From Pseudophaeomoniella oleicola (Eukaryota > Ascomycota > Eurotiomycetes > Phaeomoniellales > Phaeomoniellaceae), in NCBI GenBank assembly GCA_003868215.1, contig QWDQ01000056.1, forward strand, positions 62,001-126,000: 64,000 bases of DNA. Direction: 5' to 3'. Made by a program: the position numbers and the translations under genes. The notes under the pieces are model-generated. The model ran no database searches. It saw only the letters and a list, made by a program, of their open reading frames with translations, and was not told the DNA's origin. Below are positions 43,427-56,442 of this stretch, one piece after another. Positions within the stretch are counted from its first letter, which is position 1; every line of letters starts with the position of its first letter.

Positions 43427-45206
43427 ATGTCTGTCCACGACGCCTCACACGCACATCCGGTTCCTCGACTGGATGCCCTAATTATCGGGCTAGGGTTCTC
43501 TGGAGTCTATCTTCTACATAACCTCCGCAAACAGGGCTTCAACGTCCTCGCCGTCACAGCATCTTCAGATCTCGGCGGCGTGTGGGCTCATAACATCTAC
43601 CCTGGAAGTCGTGTCGACATCGAAGGCCCGACATATGAACTAGATATTGATGAGTTATGGGATGGAACAATGGAGCAGGGGTGGAAGTGGGAAGAGAGGT
43701 TTCCCGCTAGAGAAGAGTTAGAGGCTTATTTTCGGTGGGTTGGAGAGAGGCTGAGACTTGGACGAGGCAGTGGTGATACGGAAAATGGAAAGGGTGGTTG
43801 TGTGTTCGATTCGTGGGTTGAGAAGGCGGTGTGGGATGAAGGAGAGAGGTTGTGGGAAGTTGGAGCCAGAGATGGGAGGACTTGGAAAGCGAGATACTTC
43901 TTGCCTTGCGTCGGATATGCAGCGAAGCCTTATCTTCCCGACATCAAGGGATTGGAGTCTTTTCAAGGGATATGGACGCATACTGCGCAGTGGCCGAGGG
44001 AGGGTATTGAACTAGAGGGCAAACGCGTCGGTGTTATAGGGACAGGATCTACGGGCGTTCAAGTGATTCAAACCATCGCGCCAAAGGTCAAGCATCTGGT
44101 ACGTTCTCGTCCGCCGTGGAACAGATGAATCCCCAATCGTGATCGTATGCTGACCTGTCATTTCAAGTCCGTCTTCCAACAGACTCCCGCCACCGCTCTG
44201 CCAATGCAGCAACGAAAACTGAAACTGGAAGACAGCACGAAATCATCTGTCGAGGAGAAGCGGCGATTCCTCAACCACCGTAAATTTCAATGGGATGGTG
44301 CAAAAGGATCCATGATCCCAAGGTCGGCAAAGGACGATAGTCCGTCCCAACGCGAAACCGAATGGTCGAGACTCTGGGACCAAGGCGGTTTCGCTTTCTG
44401 GACGTCGAATTATATGGACTTATTCTCCGATCAAGAGTCGAACACACTGATCTATAACGAATGGAAACGACGAGTCCGCCAACGGATCAACGATCCTATC
44501 AAGCAGGAAATCTTGGCCCCAAGTGTACCACCGTATGCGTTCGGGACGAAACGAGTAACTCTAGAAGAGAGCTACTACGAAACGTTCAACCTCCCTCACG
44601 TGTCTCTTATCAACGCCCGCGCAGATCCTATCGTCGAAATCACTCCCGAAGGAGTCATCACCCAATCTGCCAGCATCCACGGATTCGACGTCCTCATCCT
44701 AGCAACCGGCTTCGACATCTCCACCGGCAGCCTCACGCAAATCGACATCCGAGGTACAAACGGCACGACCCTCGAATCGAAGTGGTCTCGCGGAATCACC
44801 ACCTATCTCGGCATGACAGTCCCCAGCTTCCCCAACATGCTCTTCCCCTACGGCCCCCACTCCCCCAGCAACACCTGCAACGGCGCCCTCTGCGCCGAAC
44901 TCCAAGGCCACTGGATCACCTCCCTCCTCTGCCACCTCCCTCCTCTGCCACCTCCGCTCCTCGAACAAATCGCGAGTCGAACCGCAATCCACCGCTTCCG
45001 ACGCCTGGACCGAACTCGTAACCAGCCTGCTCCCCAAGGACTCGCTGTTCGCGCGCACCAAGAGCTACTACTTCGGCGACAACATCCCGCGACGAAACGC
45101 GAAGAAGAAAAGACAGCCGCTGTTTTGGTTTGGCGGTGTGCCCGCGTACGTGAAGAGGTGTGAGCAGGTGAAGAACGAAGGATGGAGAGGGTTTGATATT
45201 CAATGA
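43427..45206 (+). CDS. Baeyer-Villiger-type flavin monooxygenase, frame broken near the end by a 16-bp duplication
   Basis: FAD/NADPH enzyme that should insert oxygen next to a ketone. Exons 43427-44098 and 44168 onward, with a 69-nt intron, join KVKHL to SVFQQTPATALPM. The FAD loop is GLGFSG (21-26), then DLGGVWAHNIYPGSRVD, the BVMO fingerprint FQGIWTHTAQWP (179-190) and the NADPH loop GTGSTG. Near residue 481 an exact 16-bp tandem repeat (44920-44951) shifts the frame. As written, translation ends at 45163 (about 555 aa) with an unrelated Pro/Arg-rich tail. One unit fewer would give about 564 aa ending at 45206, with a tail (SLFARTKSYYFGDNIP, FGGVPAYVKRCE) that matches the family. The catalytic parts lie before the break, but the lost tail normally packs on the active site, so activity is doubtful. 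Sequencing error or strain polymorphism remain possible. Confidence 0.85.
44920..44951 (+). repeat. Exact 16-bp tandem duplication in the monooxygenase gene
   Basis: The unit CTCCCTCCTCTGCCAC occurs twice without a gap (44920-44935 and 44936-44951). Because 16 is not a multiple of three, it changes the reading frame. Confidence 0.95.
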
Positions 45207-45668
45207 AGTCTACTCTGCTTCATAGACACATCAAGAAAAGAAAGAAAAAAGATACAGTGAAGCAAGTTCGTAATCTATCCCGTCGAGGTTTTTGATTAGC
45301 TCACACTCTGTAAATTACTATGCATACGAGTCCGATGTTACGAGGGAAAGCATCCTTGCAGATATTAGATCCATGCAGTTCCCGTATTCAGGGGTACCGT
45401 ATCTCACTCTGATACGAACGAGCATGGTAACAATAGATGTAGGTAGTCATGATACCAAATGCAATTAAAAATCTATGCAGGAAGAAAAAAAAGGTGGAAT
45501 TTTCGTAGAGATTGATAGGAATTATGGTCTCGTTTGTACACAGCAAAAGGAAATTTGGATATCAGCTGTCTGACTAGACAATGTAGAATATTATGTAGAC
45601 AATTACAGAATTGAGGATACCAGACGATTAATCTGGTCCGTACGTATTCTTTTTCAAGTAAAAAGCAT
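45207..45668. other. Short convergent intergenic gap
   Basis: It lies between the 3' ends of the monooxygenase and PMA1 genes; no feature seen. Confidence 0.6.
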
Positions 45669-48600
45669 CTACTCCTCTTCTTCCTCACCAGTCGCCTTGC
45701 TGCCCAGAACCCACTTGGAGTTGCCGTGGATATCTTTCTGGTGCTCGAGCGCAATACGGCTGAGGTGACCGAGGACATTCTCCATTTGCGTGTCGTGCTT
45801 GCTGCGAGTGTGACGACCAAGGTTGTTCAAGGCTGGCATAGATGTCAACAGAGAGTAGACGATAGCGATGACAATGGTGACACCGATTGAGTAACACCAG
45901 ACGACAACAACAGTGACGACATCAGTCCAGCCATCACCACGTTGGTGGAATGTGGTTGGTGGGTTGGTGTGGACCGGGTCACCGGAGATCCATCCGAAGA
46001 TACAGAACAGGGTAGAGAGAGCATCGACACCGAAGATGGCAGCGACCAACTTCCATGATGGCCAGGTCTTGCCACCACGGGTGACGAAGATGAGCCAGTT
46101 TTCAGTCAACGAGACCTCAAGGAAGAGGATTTCCTGGACAGAGCCGAAGTTCTGGACGATACCACCGTTTGGCAAGAACATGGTACCACGTACGACCCAG
46201 GTAGCCAAGGCAAGCAAGACACCGAGGACGACGGAAATGATCCAGATCTTTGGCAATTGCCATTCGACAGGTCGTTGTTCGTAGTGAGCGTTATCGTAGG
46301 CAACGGCAATGGTAGCCAAATCAGCAAACAAGGCCAAGAAGACAATGAGATCGACCCGAATGACTTCGTTGATGATGATGGCGGCAGTGACAATGTAGAT
46401 TTCCAAGTGGAGACAGAGAGCGATACGATATTGGATGTAAGCCTTCATACGTTGGAAGATTTGACGAGCGACCTTGATGGAATCGACAATGGTGGAGAGA
46501 CCTGGAGCAAGAAAGACGATATCGGCGGCGGCTTGGGCGGCTTCGGTGGCACCCTCGACGGCAATACCGCAGTCAGACTTCTTCAGCGAAGGAGCATCGT
46601 TGACACCGTCACCAGTCATGGCAGTCAAGTGACCACGTTGTTGCAACATTTCGACGACCTGGTACTTGTGTTCGGGGAAGACTTCAGCGAAACCATCAGC
46701 CTTCTCAACAAGGTCGTATTGAGTAGTACCGGCAAGACCACCGCTGATGAGACGCTGAGAGTTGTAGACCTTGGTACCGAGAGCGAGAAGCTTGCAAGTT
46801 TCCTTGGCAATGGCAATGGCATCACCAGTCAACATCTTGACGCTAAGACCAAGGTTTTGGGCTTCGACAATGGTGTGGGCAGTATCCTCACGTGGAGGGT
46901 CAAACATAGGCAACATGCCGAGGACTTCCCATGGAGCATCACCACGTTTAGCAGCAACACCGAGAGAACGGAAACCACGACGAGCGAAGTCAGCAGCAGT
47001 GTCACGGTAGTGCTTAGCGGTAGACTCGTCGCACTCGGCGATGGAAAGGACAGCCTTTGGCGCACCCTTGCAGAATTGCCAGATCTCACCCTTGCGCTCA
47101 CAGATAGTGGTGATACGCTTGGAAACGGGGTCGAAAGGAGTGAACTTCTTGGTGACCCAGCCCTCTTGAAGGATTTCACGAGCGCGTGGGTATCTCTTGA
47201 GAGTAAGGATTGTAATCTTGTCGATGGGGTCAAGAGCCTTCAAGTTGTGGGAAGAAGCAAGAGCAGCGACAGCCATCATCCAGTTGATGTCAACACCCTC
47301 GGCGCAGTATGGCTCACGGATCGACAATTGGTTGGCAGTCAAAGTACCGGTCTTGTCAGAGCAGAGAACATCGACACCAGCAAGGGATTCGATGGCAGTC
47401 AACTTTTGGACAATAGCCTTCTGCTCGGCAAGATAGGCGGCACCGACGGCAAGAGTGGTGGTGGTGACGACTGGAAGACCGACTGGGACACCGACGATAA
47501 GGAGGATAAGAGCGTAGTGGAACAAGTTCTCGGAACTGTGCTCTGGGGTTGCGATCTTCAAGTGACGGAAGAAGCCTCCAATCCAGGCAATCAAGATCCA
47601 GAAGACGACCAAGACAAGCAGCGCTGTACCGATGGAGTTCATGATAGCCTTGAAGTGACCTTGGTCCTGGGCTCCTTGAACCAAAGAAGCGGTCTTTCCG
47701 ACAAAAGAACTGCGGGCGGAAGAAGTGACAACAGCGTAACCCTTGCCACGCTTGGTACCAGTTGTGTAGTAGCAAATGTCACCCATGAACTTATCGACAG
47801 CCAACGATTCACCAGTGATGGCAGATTGATCAGTGGCGACGATTGAGTGACCAATGTGCTTGTGCTCATCATCTGACTCTTCGGTGTGCGTCTTGGAGTG
47901 ATGCTCCTCAGGGTCCTCCAACATCGCCTTGAAGTCGGCGAATCCGGCCTTGTTGTCATAGTCACAGATAAGCTTGCATTCACCAGCAACGACGGCACCT
48001 TCCTCGAGGATGAGCTAGAATATGTCAGCACGGTCTCACCTCAGTAGTAGACCAGCGGACTTACGATATCACCTGGCACGATTTCACGAGCCTTGATCTC
48101 GACTTCAGCACCATCACGAACAACAGTAGCCTTCATAGCAATATCACCCTTGAGCGATGCGACAACGTCGGCAGCTTGTTTCTCTTGATACCAACCGACA
48201 ATGGCGTTAAGCATAAGGATACCGATAATGACACCGAGATCTATCCAATCACGCAGACCAGCAGCGAGAAGAACGGCAATTTCCATAACTATAGGGAATC
48301 AACGTTAGCATCACTGTTTCCCAGTCTGCGCCGCGGTGGGGATCGGAAGCTTACCATAGAGAATGGGTCCTTGGAAATAACCCAAGAACTTCAAAAACAT
48401 GTTCTCCTTCTCGGTTGACAATTCGTTCCATCCCGTCTTTCTTCTTCTCCTCTCAACTTCATCCGAAGTCAAACCGGCGCTGATGTCGGTCAACAACCAG
48501 TCATCTGGAACTTCATATGCCTCCGCAGTTGCTGCCTTGGCCCAGAACTTCCACTTCGGTGGTCCCTTCTTCTGAGTAGCGTCCTCATCTTTACCACCGC

Positions 48601-48790
48601 CACCAGCAGAGCTTGGAGCTTTGCTGAAGCGACGATCGCGGTAGGTCGAGATGTACTTGACAAGGTTCTCGTATTCACCGGCATGTTCGTCAGGAGCAAA
48701 ACCATCGGCCCATTGGACCTTCTCCTGGTTGACATCTCCGTTTTCGAGATCCTTGTTGGCTTTGTCGCCCTTTTCCTTTGAGTGCCTCAT
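45669..48790 (-). CDS. PMA1: Plasma-membrane P-type H+-ATPase, 1001 aa
   Basis: This P3A-type pump exports protons with ATP and sets the membrane potential that drives nutrient uptake. Three exons: 48790-48355, 48288-48065 and 48014-45669; introns of 66 and 50 nt. The first ATG is at 48790. Key motifs: DQSAITGES in the actuator domain, phosphorylated Asp440 in CSDKTGTLTANQ, KGAPKAVL in the nucleotide domain, MLTGDAIAIAKET and TGDGVNDAPSLK. The membrane segments include VGVPVGLPVV. The C-terminal tail with GRHTRSKHDTQMENVLGHLSRIALEHQ is the autoinhibitory type, ending in acidic residues. At 1001 aa it is longer than yeast Pma1 (918 aa). Extra length comes from the N-terminus and from an acidic, His-rich insert (about residues 252-276) just before the TGES motif. 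The length is near that of Aspergillus PmaA. The steady GC-ending codons cause a long false ORF on the other strand. Confidence 0.97.
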
Positions 48791-51700
48791 GGTGGGCAAT
48801 TAATTGCTGCGATAGCAAGGCCGACAATGGCCAGCAAGTAAAAGGAGAGAAGAGGGGGGACTAAGAAGAGAGGAGGAAGTTCACAACAAAACGAGAATGA
48901 AGGATGGTCGAGAGGTGAAAAAGAAGAGAGAAGGAGATTCGGAAGCAGAAGGCGACCTTTTTGTGTTGGGACCTAGGCGGGTCGGGGGGGAAGCTCAAGA
49001 GGGTCGATGGGATTGAGGTAGTGAGAAGCAGAAAGTGGGAGCTCTTATAAGTGTCGGCACGATTATCACTTTAATTCTAGTTTAGCGGTGTTTTGAGTGG
49101 AAATCTTACTTAGTATGCTTTAGGTAGTCCTCTTGTAAACTCCGCACCATCCGTTGCTCTTTTTTCCAATGCTTTCCTTTGCCCTCTGCCGTCACTAAAG
49201 GATGGGATGTACGTACGGTAAGCGAAGGTAAGGTAACCATACTAATCTTGTACCGTCTCGGTATTGTAATGCTCCATCGCCTAGAGATGGCCGAGACGGT
49301 GATGAACGTGAGCAGATGTCCCCCATGACCTTACCGAAAGAACCACCAAACTTACAAGGTCTTTTCTTTTTCTTCCCTCTTTTTTTTTCCTTCCTTCTTT
49401 TACTTTACGCTCATTACACCGTTGCTAGACTCGGTTAGGGAAAGTAGGAACTTAACGATCAAAGAGGATGGACCCCCCGGGCTTTAACTGGAATCAATAA
49501 TGTGGGTTTCACTTGTTATTGTGATGGGTATCAACACCCACTTCTTACTGTCTATCACCATATCAAAACATGCCGAATTCTGTTTACTTGATCTGCTTGC
49601 CCTCAAAATCAGAATCTCGGTCTCTCCATCACCGAATCGCTTTCCCAAAGTGCCAGTCTCTCAGGTCCTGATCAGATAGATGCTATCGACAGATTCCTGG
49701 ACAAGAAGACCTCATCGTCCGACCAAAGCAAAACCAGCTTGGACGCTGCTCATCAGTTTCCACTTGAACAGGGGAGAGGGTGCATAGCTCGATAGTACTA
49801 TGTAGTACAAACAATACGGATATCCCATCTCTATAATATGGGAACGGCATCAAAGCTCGACTCGGAGGCTTGCAGTGGATAATACTGAAGACGTAATATG
49901 ATACCAAAACACTCATCTGTATCGTTATTACCATGTATCATATCTGCTGGAAACTCGGCATTTAATCTCTATGAAAGTCCGGGTGAGGCTTTTTGTTGCT
50001 ACCCGTTGCCATCCCCCGTTGCTGGGCAAGTTGGACAATGCACAGAGCGAAGAGACGGCTTTCTGAGGCAAAATATCGGTCTGCTTATTTTCTCCACGCC
50101 GAGATGTTTCCATTTCTTTATATTGTCTATTCTTATCATCAAGAGTCGGAATGTCGGACTCCCTACCGAAAGCTTTGGGAAAGGATCACAATGATGGGTT
50201 CGTCGCCTTGAGGGATTTTTGAGGTCGCATCTGCGACTCGTTGTCGGCGGCTTGTAAACGGAAAATACGCAGAACCATACGTACTGTACATATAGATGCA
50301 GACCCTGAGGTGCTTCAAGTTGTCCACCATGTCTCCGATCGATACCTTACAGGTATGTCGAATAATTTATATCATCCTGTCTGCTTAGAAGAGGAATCCT
50401 GTCTCCCATCTCATCTGATACTTCAGCCGATGCTCCCGTCCTCACCTTCGCTTAGTAACGGGAACTACCCGATGTTGTGAACAGTAAGAAGAATACGTGT
50501 AATCAATCTCGGTCTCCTACCGGGTCCGAGGTTGACTGACCGATGGTTTTTGCTCACAGTCGCTGCCGTGTGCTTGATTCATCCATTTCTTCTTTTTGTC
50601 CACTGTTCTATCGCCATCAAGATATACACGGGTAGCGAAATGTGACATCGCAGCCATGGTATCCAAGATGCTCCAAGGAATTGTCCTTTCGAATCAATGG
50701 CTCTTCACATGCCTCTGAGGTTACTCAATGATGATGCAAGCCCAGTCTTCGGTAATCAAATGCATCTCGATAAGATCTATATTACACGCCTTCAATACGA
50801 AACTTACGAGGCGTTGGCACACCCTCCCAAAGGTTATCCAGCAGGGGGGTGAGACTTACGCTCAACGGTGTATTTTGGAGCCCAGAGAAATCTGCTTCGA
50901 TGCTTTTCCCATTGCTTGCCGCAGTCTGTAACCTTTGCTACCCGTGGAAGTGATTTTCAAACCGCAAAAGCAATGAAAAGCAGACTGCGCATCGACAAGC
51001 CCAATGTTGATAACGCTCGCTCACTGAGTGGTACTATGATACTCGCTACTGCCTTTGAAACCGATCCAGCAAGCCACAGTGACAGGCCAATTGCACCCGT
51101 TTCGTTTCATGGCCTTGTCGAAGGTCCCTTCAAACGTCCTGACCCTGATGACCGACGATGGATCTCTTGAAGCTGTTGCAAGCTGAAGAGAGGAAAAAGT
51201 GTCCCATGCTCCACCTAAACTCTACTAACTTAAGTGCTCGACATGGCTCAATGGGCAATCACACAGGTGGAGCGTCTCCCGGAAGCAGTCTATTACTATG
51301 TCAAGAGAGCAACACACTTATCCACCATCGTTGTTTTTACGAAGCTGGGCCATTACAATGTGAACAAGAACAATACGCTGCCATCGCATCGAATTTCCGG
51401 CGTCAAATACCCCTCGTCTCCCTCCCCTTCGAGAGCGCAGTCTGGGGCAATTGGGCAATTGGGTGATCTAGACGGCGAGATAAGATGACGTGAATGGCTT
51501 ATCCTTAATGGGTATGCCGTCACTTTGCGCTGAATCATCCTTGTACTAGGCGAAACATTCACTAACAGCCGGTGAAAGGGGGGTAAGGAATAAGCAATAA
51601 CGCACACAATTTTCCAATGGGCAGCGACGGCGAGACGGGTGGTATTGCATCTACTACTACGATGTACATCCTCGATGTGACCATATCTCATCATGATCGT

Positions 51701-54700
51701 ATCGACATGGGCCAATGCTGATTCAGGAAAAAGCTGATCGTCACACAGTCCCCGGCAATCCTGCTCTAACTTCTCGGCCTGCCAATAGGCGAATTGGAAT
51801 AGCACCATCATTAAATCAGTAGCGGCCTCGTTTGCAGATTGTTATGGAGCGTCAAATGCTTATCTTGCTTCTGATGATTGGCCATTGAACGTGGGAGCTA
51901 CGTACTACGTAGTAGTAAAGTGAAAAGCTTTTCGATTCCAACAAACCATGACCCTGCTAGCCCGCCCACATTTGCCTTCAAACCCCATCCAACGTCGGTC
52001 AGCCAGGGGAAGCTCCAGGTCTTGCGAAACGATTGACCGGGGGTGGAAATGTGCGTAGTTCTCTCCAGATACAGATAGCTGTCCCCCTCACTTGGCACAT
52101 CCGCCAATGGTGCAGACTGATGTGTCGCATCATCATCAAATATCACTCCCCAAGGCTTGGCCAGCCTTGTCTAGGGCCTTGCCCTTCTTGGTGCGCAATA
52201 TATTGTACGTCTAATATGGCTTTAAGAGGGACAGGCTCTTATGTTATCACAAGCCTTCCTTTTTCTGAAACGTGGCGCTTGTCAATCGGGCAAAGCTCGA
52301 CCAGGAAGTTGCCAAGTCCACCAATATCAACTGAATCGACAAAGGAAAAACCAGGATATCTGAAGCTGCTGCCACTACGGAGACGTTCTCACCATTGTTT
52401 TCAGATAGAACTTCCTGGTAATGTCGAATTTGTTCGCCCTTCCCCTTCGGCGGCGTTTCTGAAAGCACCGAGTGGTATCAGCATGGATCCATGGTAATTC
52501 TCATTGTTACGTTGAGAGTCGCGTGCCGATTTGCCATGAGAAAAAATGCCTCACTCTTTTTCCGAGGCTGCCAGATTGGTCGTAGATTGAGCCGGCACTA
52601 TTTGGTGAAGATACGGGAGCGAGTCCACTTTTAAGACCGGGCAAGAATCGGCATTATTCTTACTAACGTACGTACTGTACCTAGTAAGGATGACCTTTCC
52701 ATTGTTAATAGGAACTGGGTAAGATGGATACAATACCGTAGTACACTGCTTATCGGGCGGCTATGACGGCTTACTCTTGACTGTCTGTCCAGGTATGTGT
52801 CAGGTAATATATGTGATTTCCCCTGCAGGGGTCCAAATCCCTGCTGACTGTACCGTAAGGTAAGGTAATGAATGAATGACGAGAGTAATCCTCGGAAAAA
52901 TAGTAAACGCGACCCCCGATCCGATGGCGCAACGCTTAGGGGTCGACCATCTTGCGGCTTTTGAGGAAAGAGAACGACCACAGTGGAAAATTGCTCACTC
53001 CAAAGGAGAAAAGATGATTCGCTTCAGTGTGTGCCTTACCTTAGGTAAGAGACGATCGCCTCACCGTCACCACCTTATTCTGCAATTGCCTTAGCCTAGC
53101 AAGCAAGCCGAATATGGAGTAATCATACAAGGCGAGGCATTTTCCAGACAATCAAAGCACGTACTGTCAGCCTCTCTCTCTTTTCTTCGCGAACCGAATA
53201 TCACCCGCAACCTTAGTCTCTAATGGCCGGCCCTGCATTGTACTACAGAAGTAGCTATTTCTCGTCCTGTCAAACAAAGACAAAGCGGTGAGGATTGAGC
53301 AGGTCGCTGTCCTATGCAATGCAACGTATCGCACCGAAATAGACCCCGATTCGCCGTTTCTCCAACGTTGAATCTTGGCTTCAACGGTCTTCACGGACGT
53401 CTCCTGCCTTATCTATCAAACCTCGGGTACAGGAGAGTAGCAACAACCAATATTCTCACTGCGCACAGTAGTCCTCCCAGCGCAGGGAGTATCATCACAC
53501 GTTCATTGCTATCACTGTACTCAACGCAAAAGTGTCTTACAGTTCTTGATAATAGATGGCTCTCAATACAGCTCTCCTGTCACCGTCGGTTTCGGTGGAC
53601 CTCGTACAATACACAATACCATACAGATAGGTATCATTTCCACCAGCTCGTCCGGTCGCTTGTGCTCTGGTATACAGTAGGACCTGGTGGACCTTGCAGT
53701 AGACTGCATTCTATTGTCGATTAATCGCAGGCGCCCACGCTATTTGCCGGAGATTTACCTTTATCCAATTTCCCACCATCAAAACAATAGCCAAGAAAGG
53801 AATAATCACAACAATGGTTTGACCCAATGTCCAACAACAAACAAGTTCATGATGATTTCGTCTCCTCCAAAAGCAACCCACTCCCATTTGACGAATAACG
53901 ATATGCATTCAAGCGGTTCTGCACTTAGGCCCGGCTCGTTATGCGCTTCTACCAATGGGAGCAGCAATGAGGGTACACGTCTGGGTCTTTCAGGAGTGAT
54001 CCAACCATGCGCTTGATGCTTTAATTAACGGTCTGTCCCCGAGGCTTATCTAGTCGGCTCGTTGTAGTGAAATCAATTGCAGCTTATCTAGGTTACTGTT
54101 AATATCCTCCGAGTCTAGGCTCACCAAGTCGTGCGGCTTACGCCATACTCGGTACACATAATTCCTGTGGTTCAAAGGACCACTCTCGACGGTATTTTCG
54201 CGGCTCTACAGATCGGCTTCTCCTTTTGAGTGAAGGTGGCTAGGGATGTTTATTGTGGTCGACCCAGGACTGTGCCTGTACCGGTTTCTACCTTATCCTG
54301 ATTGCAGGCAACATCAGCCATATCCGTTGTGCGGCGCTCTTGTCGTTCCCATCACACCACCATCTTTACCCTCGAGCATCAATGCTATCAATGACATTTT
54401 GACGAAACGTGTGTTATGGACGTCTCAAAGCCAGACCAGCGCTCGATTTGTCCTTCTACCCCGAACATTCTCCTGGGCATGGTAGGTATTTGTTTGATCG
54501 ATGACGAGTGCAGTGATGGAGGGCGTATTTTGATGCAAGCAGAGCTACGGATGCGTCCTTAGCAGACTTTACTCTGTCGTTTCAATCTGATTACTTTTTC
54601 ATCTTCCTGCATATTGTTGAGAGATCATACGTTCCTTATGTCTTACAGTTTCCTCTGAATGACCTTTTCTTTGCATATGTCTGTGTCACAGAGTACGATC

Positions 54701-56442
54701 TACTGTTATTCCCATCAGAGGCTCGTTTGGAGTTTCTTCCACATTCTTTCATTAGTGTCGCAGTATGGGGCCCCTCCTTTGAATCATGTCTCTGGCGAAG
54801 GGTGGTAGGTCTACCCGCAACTTTCTGATCCAATTATGCGGATACGAGGGGTTGTCACAGGGGAGCCAGCCAGGAAGGGAGAAAGCAGCAATGGTATCCT
54901 TCGGCCCAATGTCGTGATTCTTCGTCCTGTGAGAGTGGTTGAGGCCGTTGTCATTCTATGAGTGCCTCTGGAATTCTTGTACCACGTTGACGGGCTAAGG
55001 AAGTATGCAGTTACGTAAATAGCTACCAATACATTGACCGGATGCAGAGTGCTGCGTGTTCAAGAGATGAGTCAAGGCCTGCAGGTCGTTGTGCCGTTCG
55101 TTGTGCCGTGAACCACGTCTCTTAACTCACCAATCCGTCGCTCGCAGCCAGTGTCAAGGCCACGATCTCGACAATAGCCCAACTTGGTTCTTGATGTCGC
55201 ACTTCTGTCCGACTCAATGGTCTCGAGAATCATCCTCAACCCGACGAATATCTCTAATGAAGCCGCCAGGCAATCATTCAGCCGGCTAGCCAGATAGACA
55301 ATAAGCAGTCAGAAAGCACCCTACACGCATGACCATAGTCTCCGTCGAAATCATGATAGCATCTGAGGAAGCGATCACACTGAAAATGCCATGCGTATAC
55401 ACTAGACTAGTTCCATCAACCAGGCAGTGTGTACCCTGAGACAGTTGATACTGAGCATTCTCATTCTCGGAACCGTGAGATTTCGCCCTATGATAGGTAG
55501 TCCACTTCTGCTCCCAAATTTTCGTACGGATTCGAACAGAATATTACTGTCTTTATATACTGCTACGCATTTGTGCATCTACCTGCAATACTGAACCATA
55601 GAAATGTTGACAATGTCAATACAACCTCCAATATCGATATAGCCTAAGCGCGACCGGTGCTACACCATATAATTACTGTAACCCCGCCGTCCAGACATCC
55701 CGCTTCAGAATATATTTCCCACATCTTTTTGGCGACGTGATTTGCAACACATCTTTTCTAGTAACATCGAGTTGATAGTTTGATGATATGAATCATGAGA
55801 CTCATTTTCGATGGATTTACTTACCTTTTAGATGCTTTGTATCTCGTTGGAAATGTACTTCTGTTGAGAAAGACAAAGCACATCCACACAGTACCCAGTT
55901 ACTATGAGCTCAGCAGCTTGAAACTGCGTACTAGTCTACAAGGAACTCAATGTTCTCATTGCACAGATCCTGGGTCAGAAAGGTTCGTGTCGAACAACAT
56001 CGCTGATCACCATCGTTGAAAGACGCTGAGATATACAAAAAACCGGAGAACATATCCTACTTGCTACGAAAAGATGGCGCTTATAAACCTAGCTTTGTGG
56101 TCTCATGGAGGTTATGTCGTCTGCGCCGTGCTTTTATATGCACAGTCGCTACACGGAGAGAATGGGGCCAGCTGGGAAAGTCAAATGCGGTTTCAATTTG
56201 TAGAAGCTTAGGTTAAACGAACGGTCCGTCCCCTTGCATGGGTTTCACGTACAATCTGATCACCTACGGATCTGGTTCACCGCCTCGATGTGAGCGTGCA
56301 TACAATGCGGGCGCTCCGCGAGAACACATACAATAATACTCGGAGAGTTTATACTCTTCCGGGATGCTGTAATCAGACACTGTGACACCCGAGAACGATA
56401 TAACTTCTAAAACCCGGCAAAAGCAGTGAACCAGAGATATAA
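48791..56442. other. Gene-poor block of 7.65 kb between PMA1 and an SDR gene
   Basis: I found no convincing gene on either strand. The first kilobase is the PMA1 promoter and leader, including a T/C-rich run near 49370-49410. Further on I see only short frames (the longest is a 152-codon minus-strand one at 51353-51811 with no family likeness) and CTACGTAG-type palindromes near 49796 and 51898. It could hold RNA genes, distal regulatory DNA or a decayed gene. Confidence 0.5.
51898..51917. repeat. CTACGTACTACGTAGTAG palindrome cluster
   Basis: Contains a TACTACGTAGTA core with an extra TACGTA to the left. Same family as the copies at 15264, 23347, 24474 and 33553. Confidence 0.8.

Noticed and set aside
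46257-47846. 529-codon ORF on the plus strand
   Set aside because: It lies exactly opposite PMA1. The strong GC-ending codon use of PMA1 removes stops from the reverse frame; the translation is Thr/Ser/Asp-rich with no family likeness.
51353-51811. 152-codon minus-strand ORF in the gap upstream of PMA1
   Set aside because: Its first 50 residues look fairly protein-like, but there is no family likeness, no clear leader and the rest is poor. Kept only as a note within the gap.
55520-55540. TTCGAAT stretch resembling a tRNA T-loop
   Set aside because: The flanking bases do not form a stem and no anticodon arm fits. I found no tRNA anywhere in the window.
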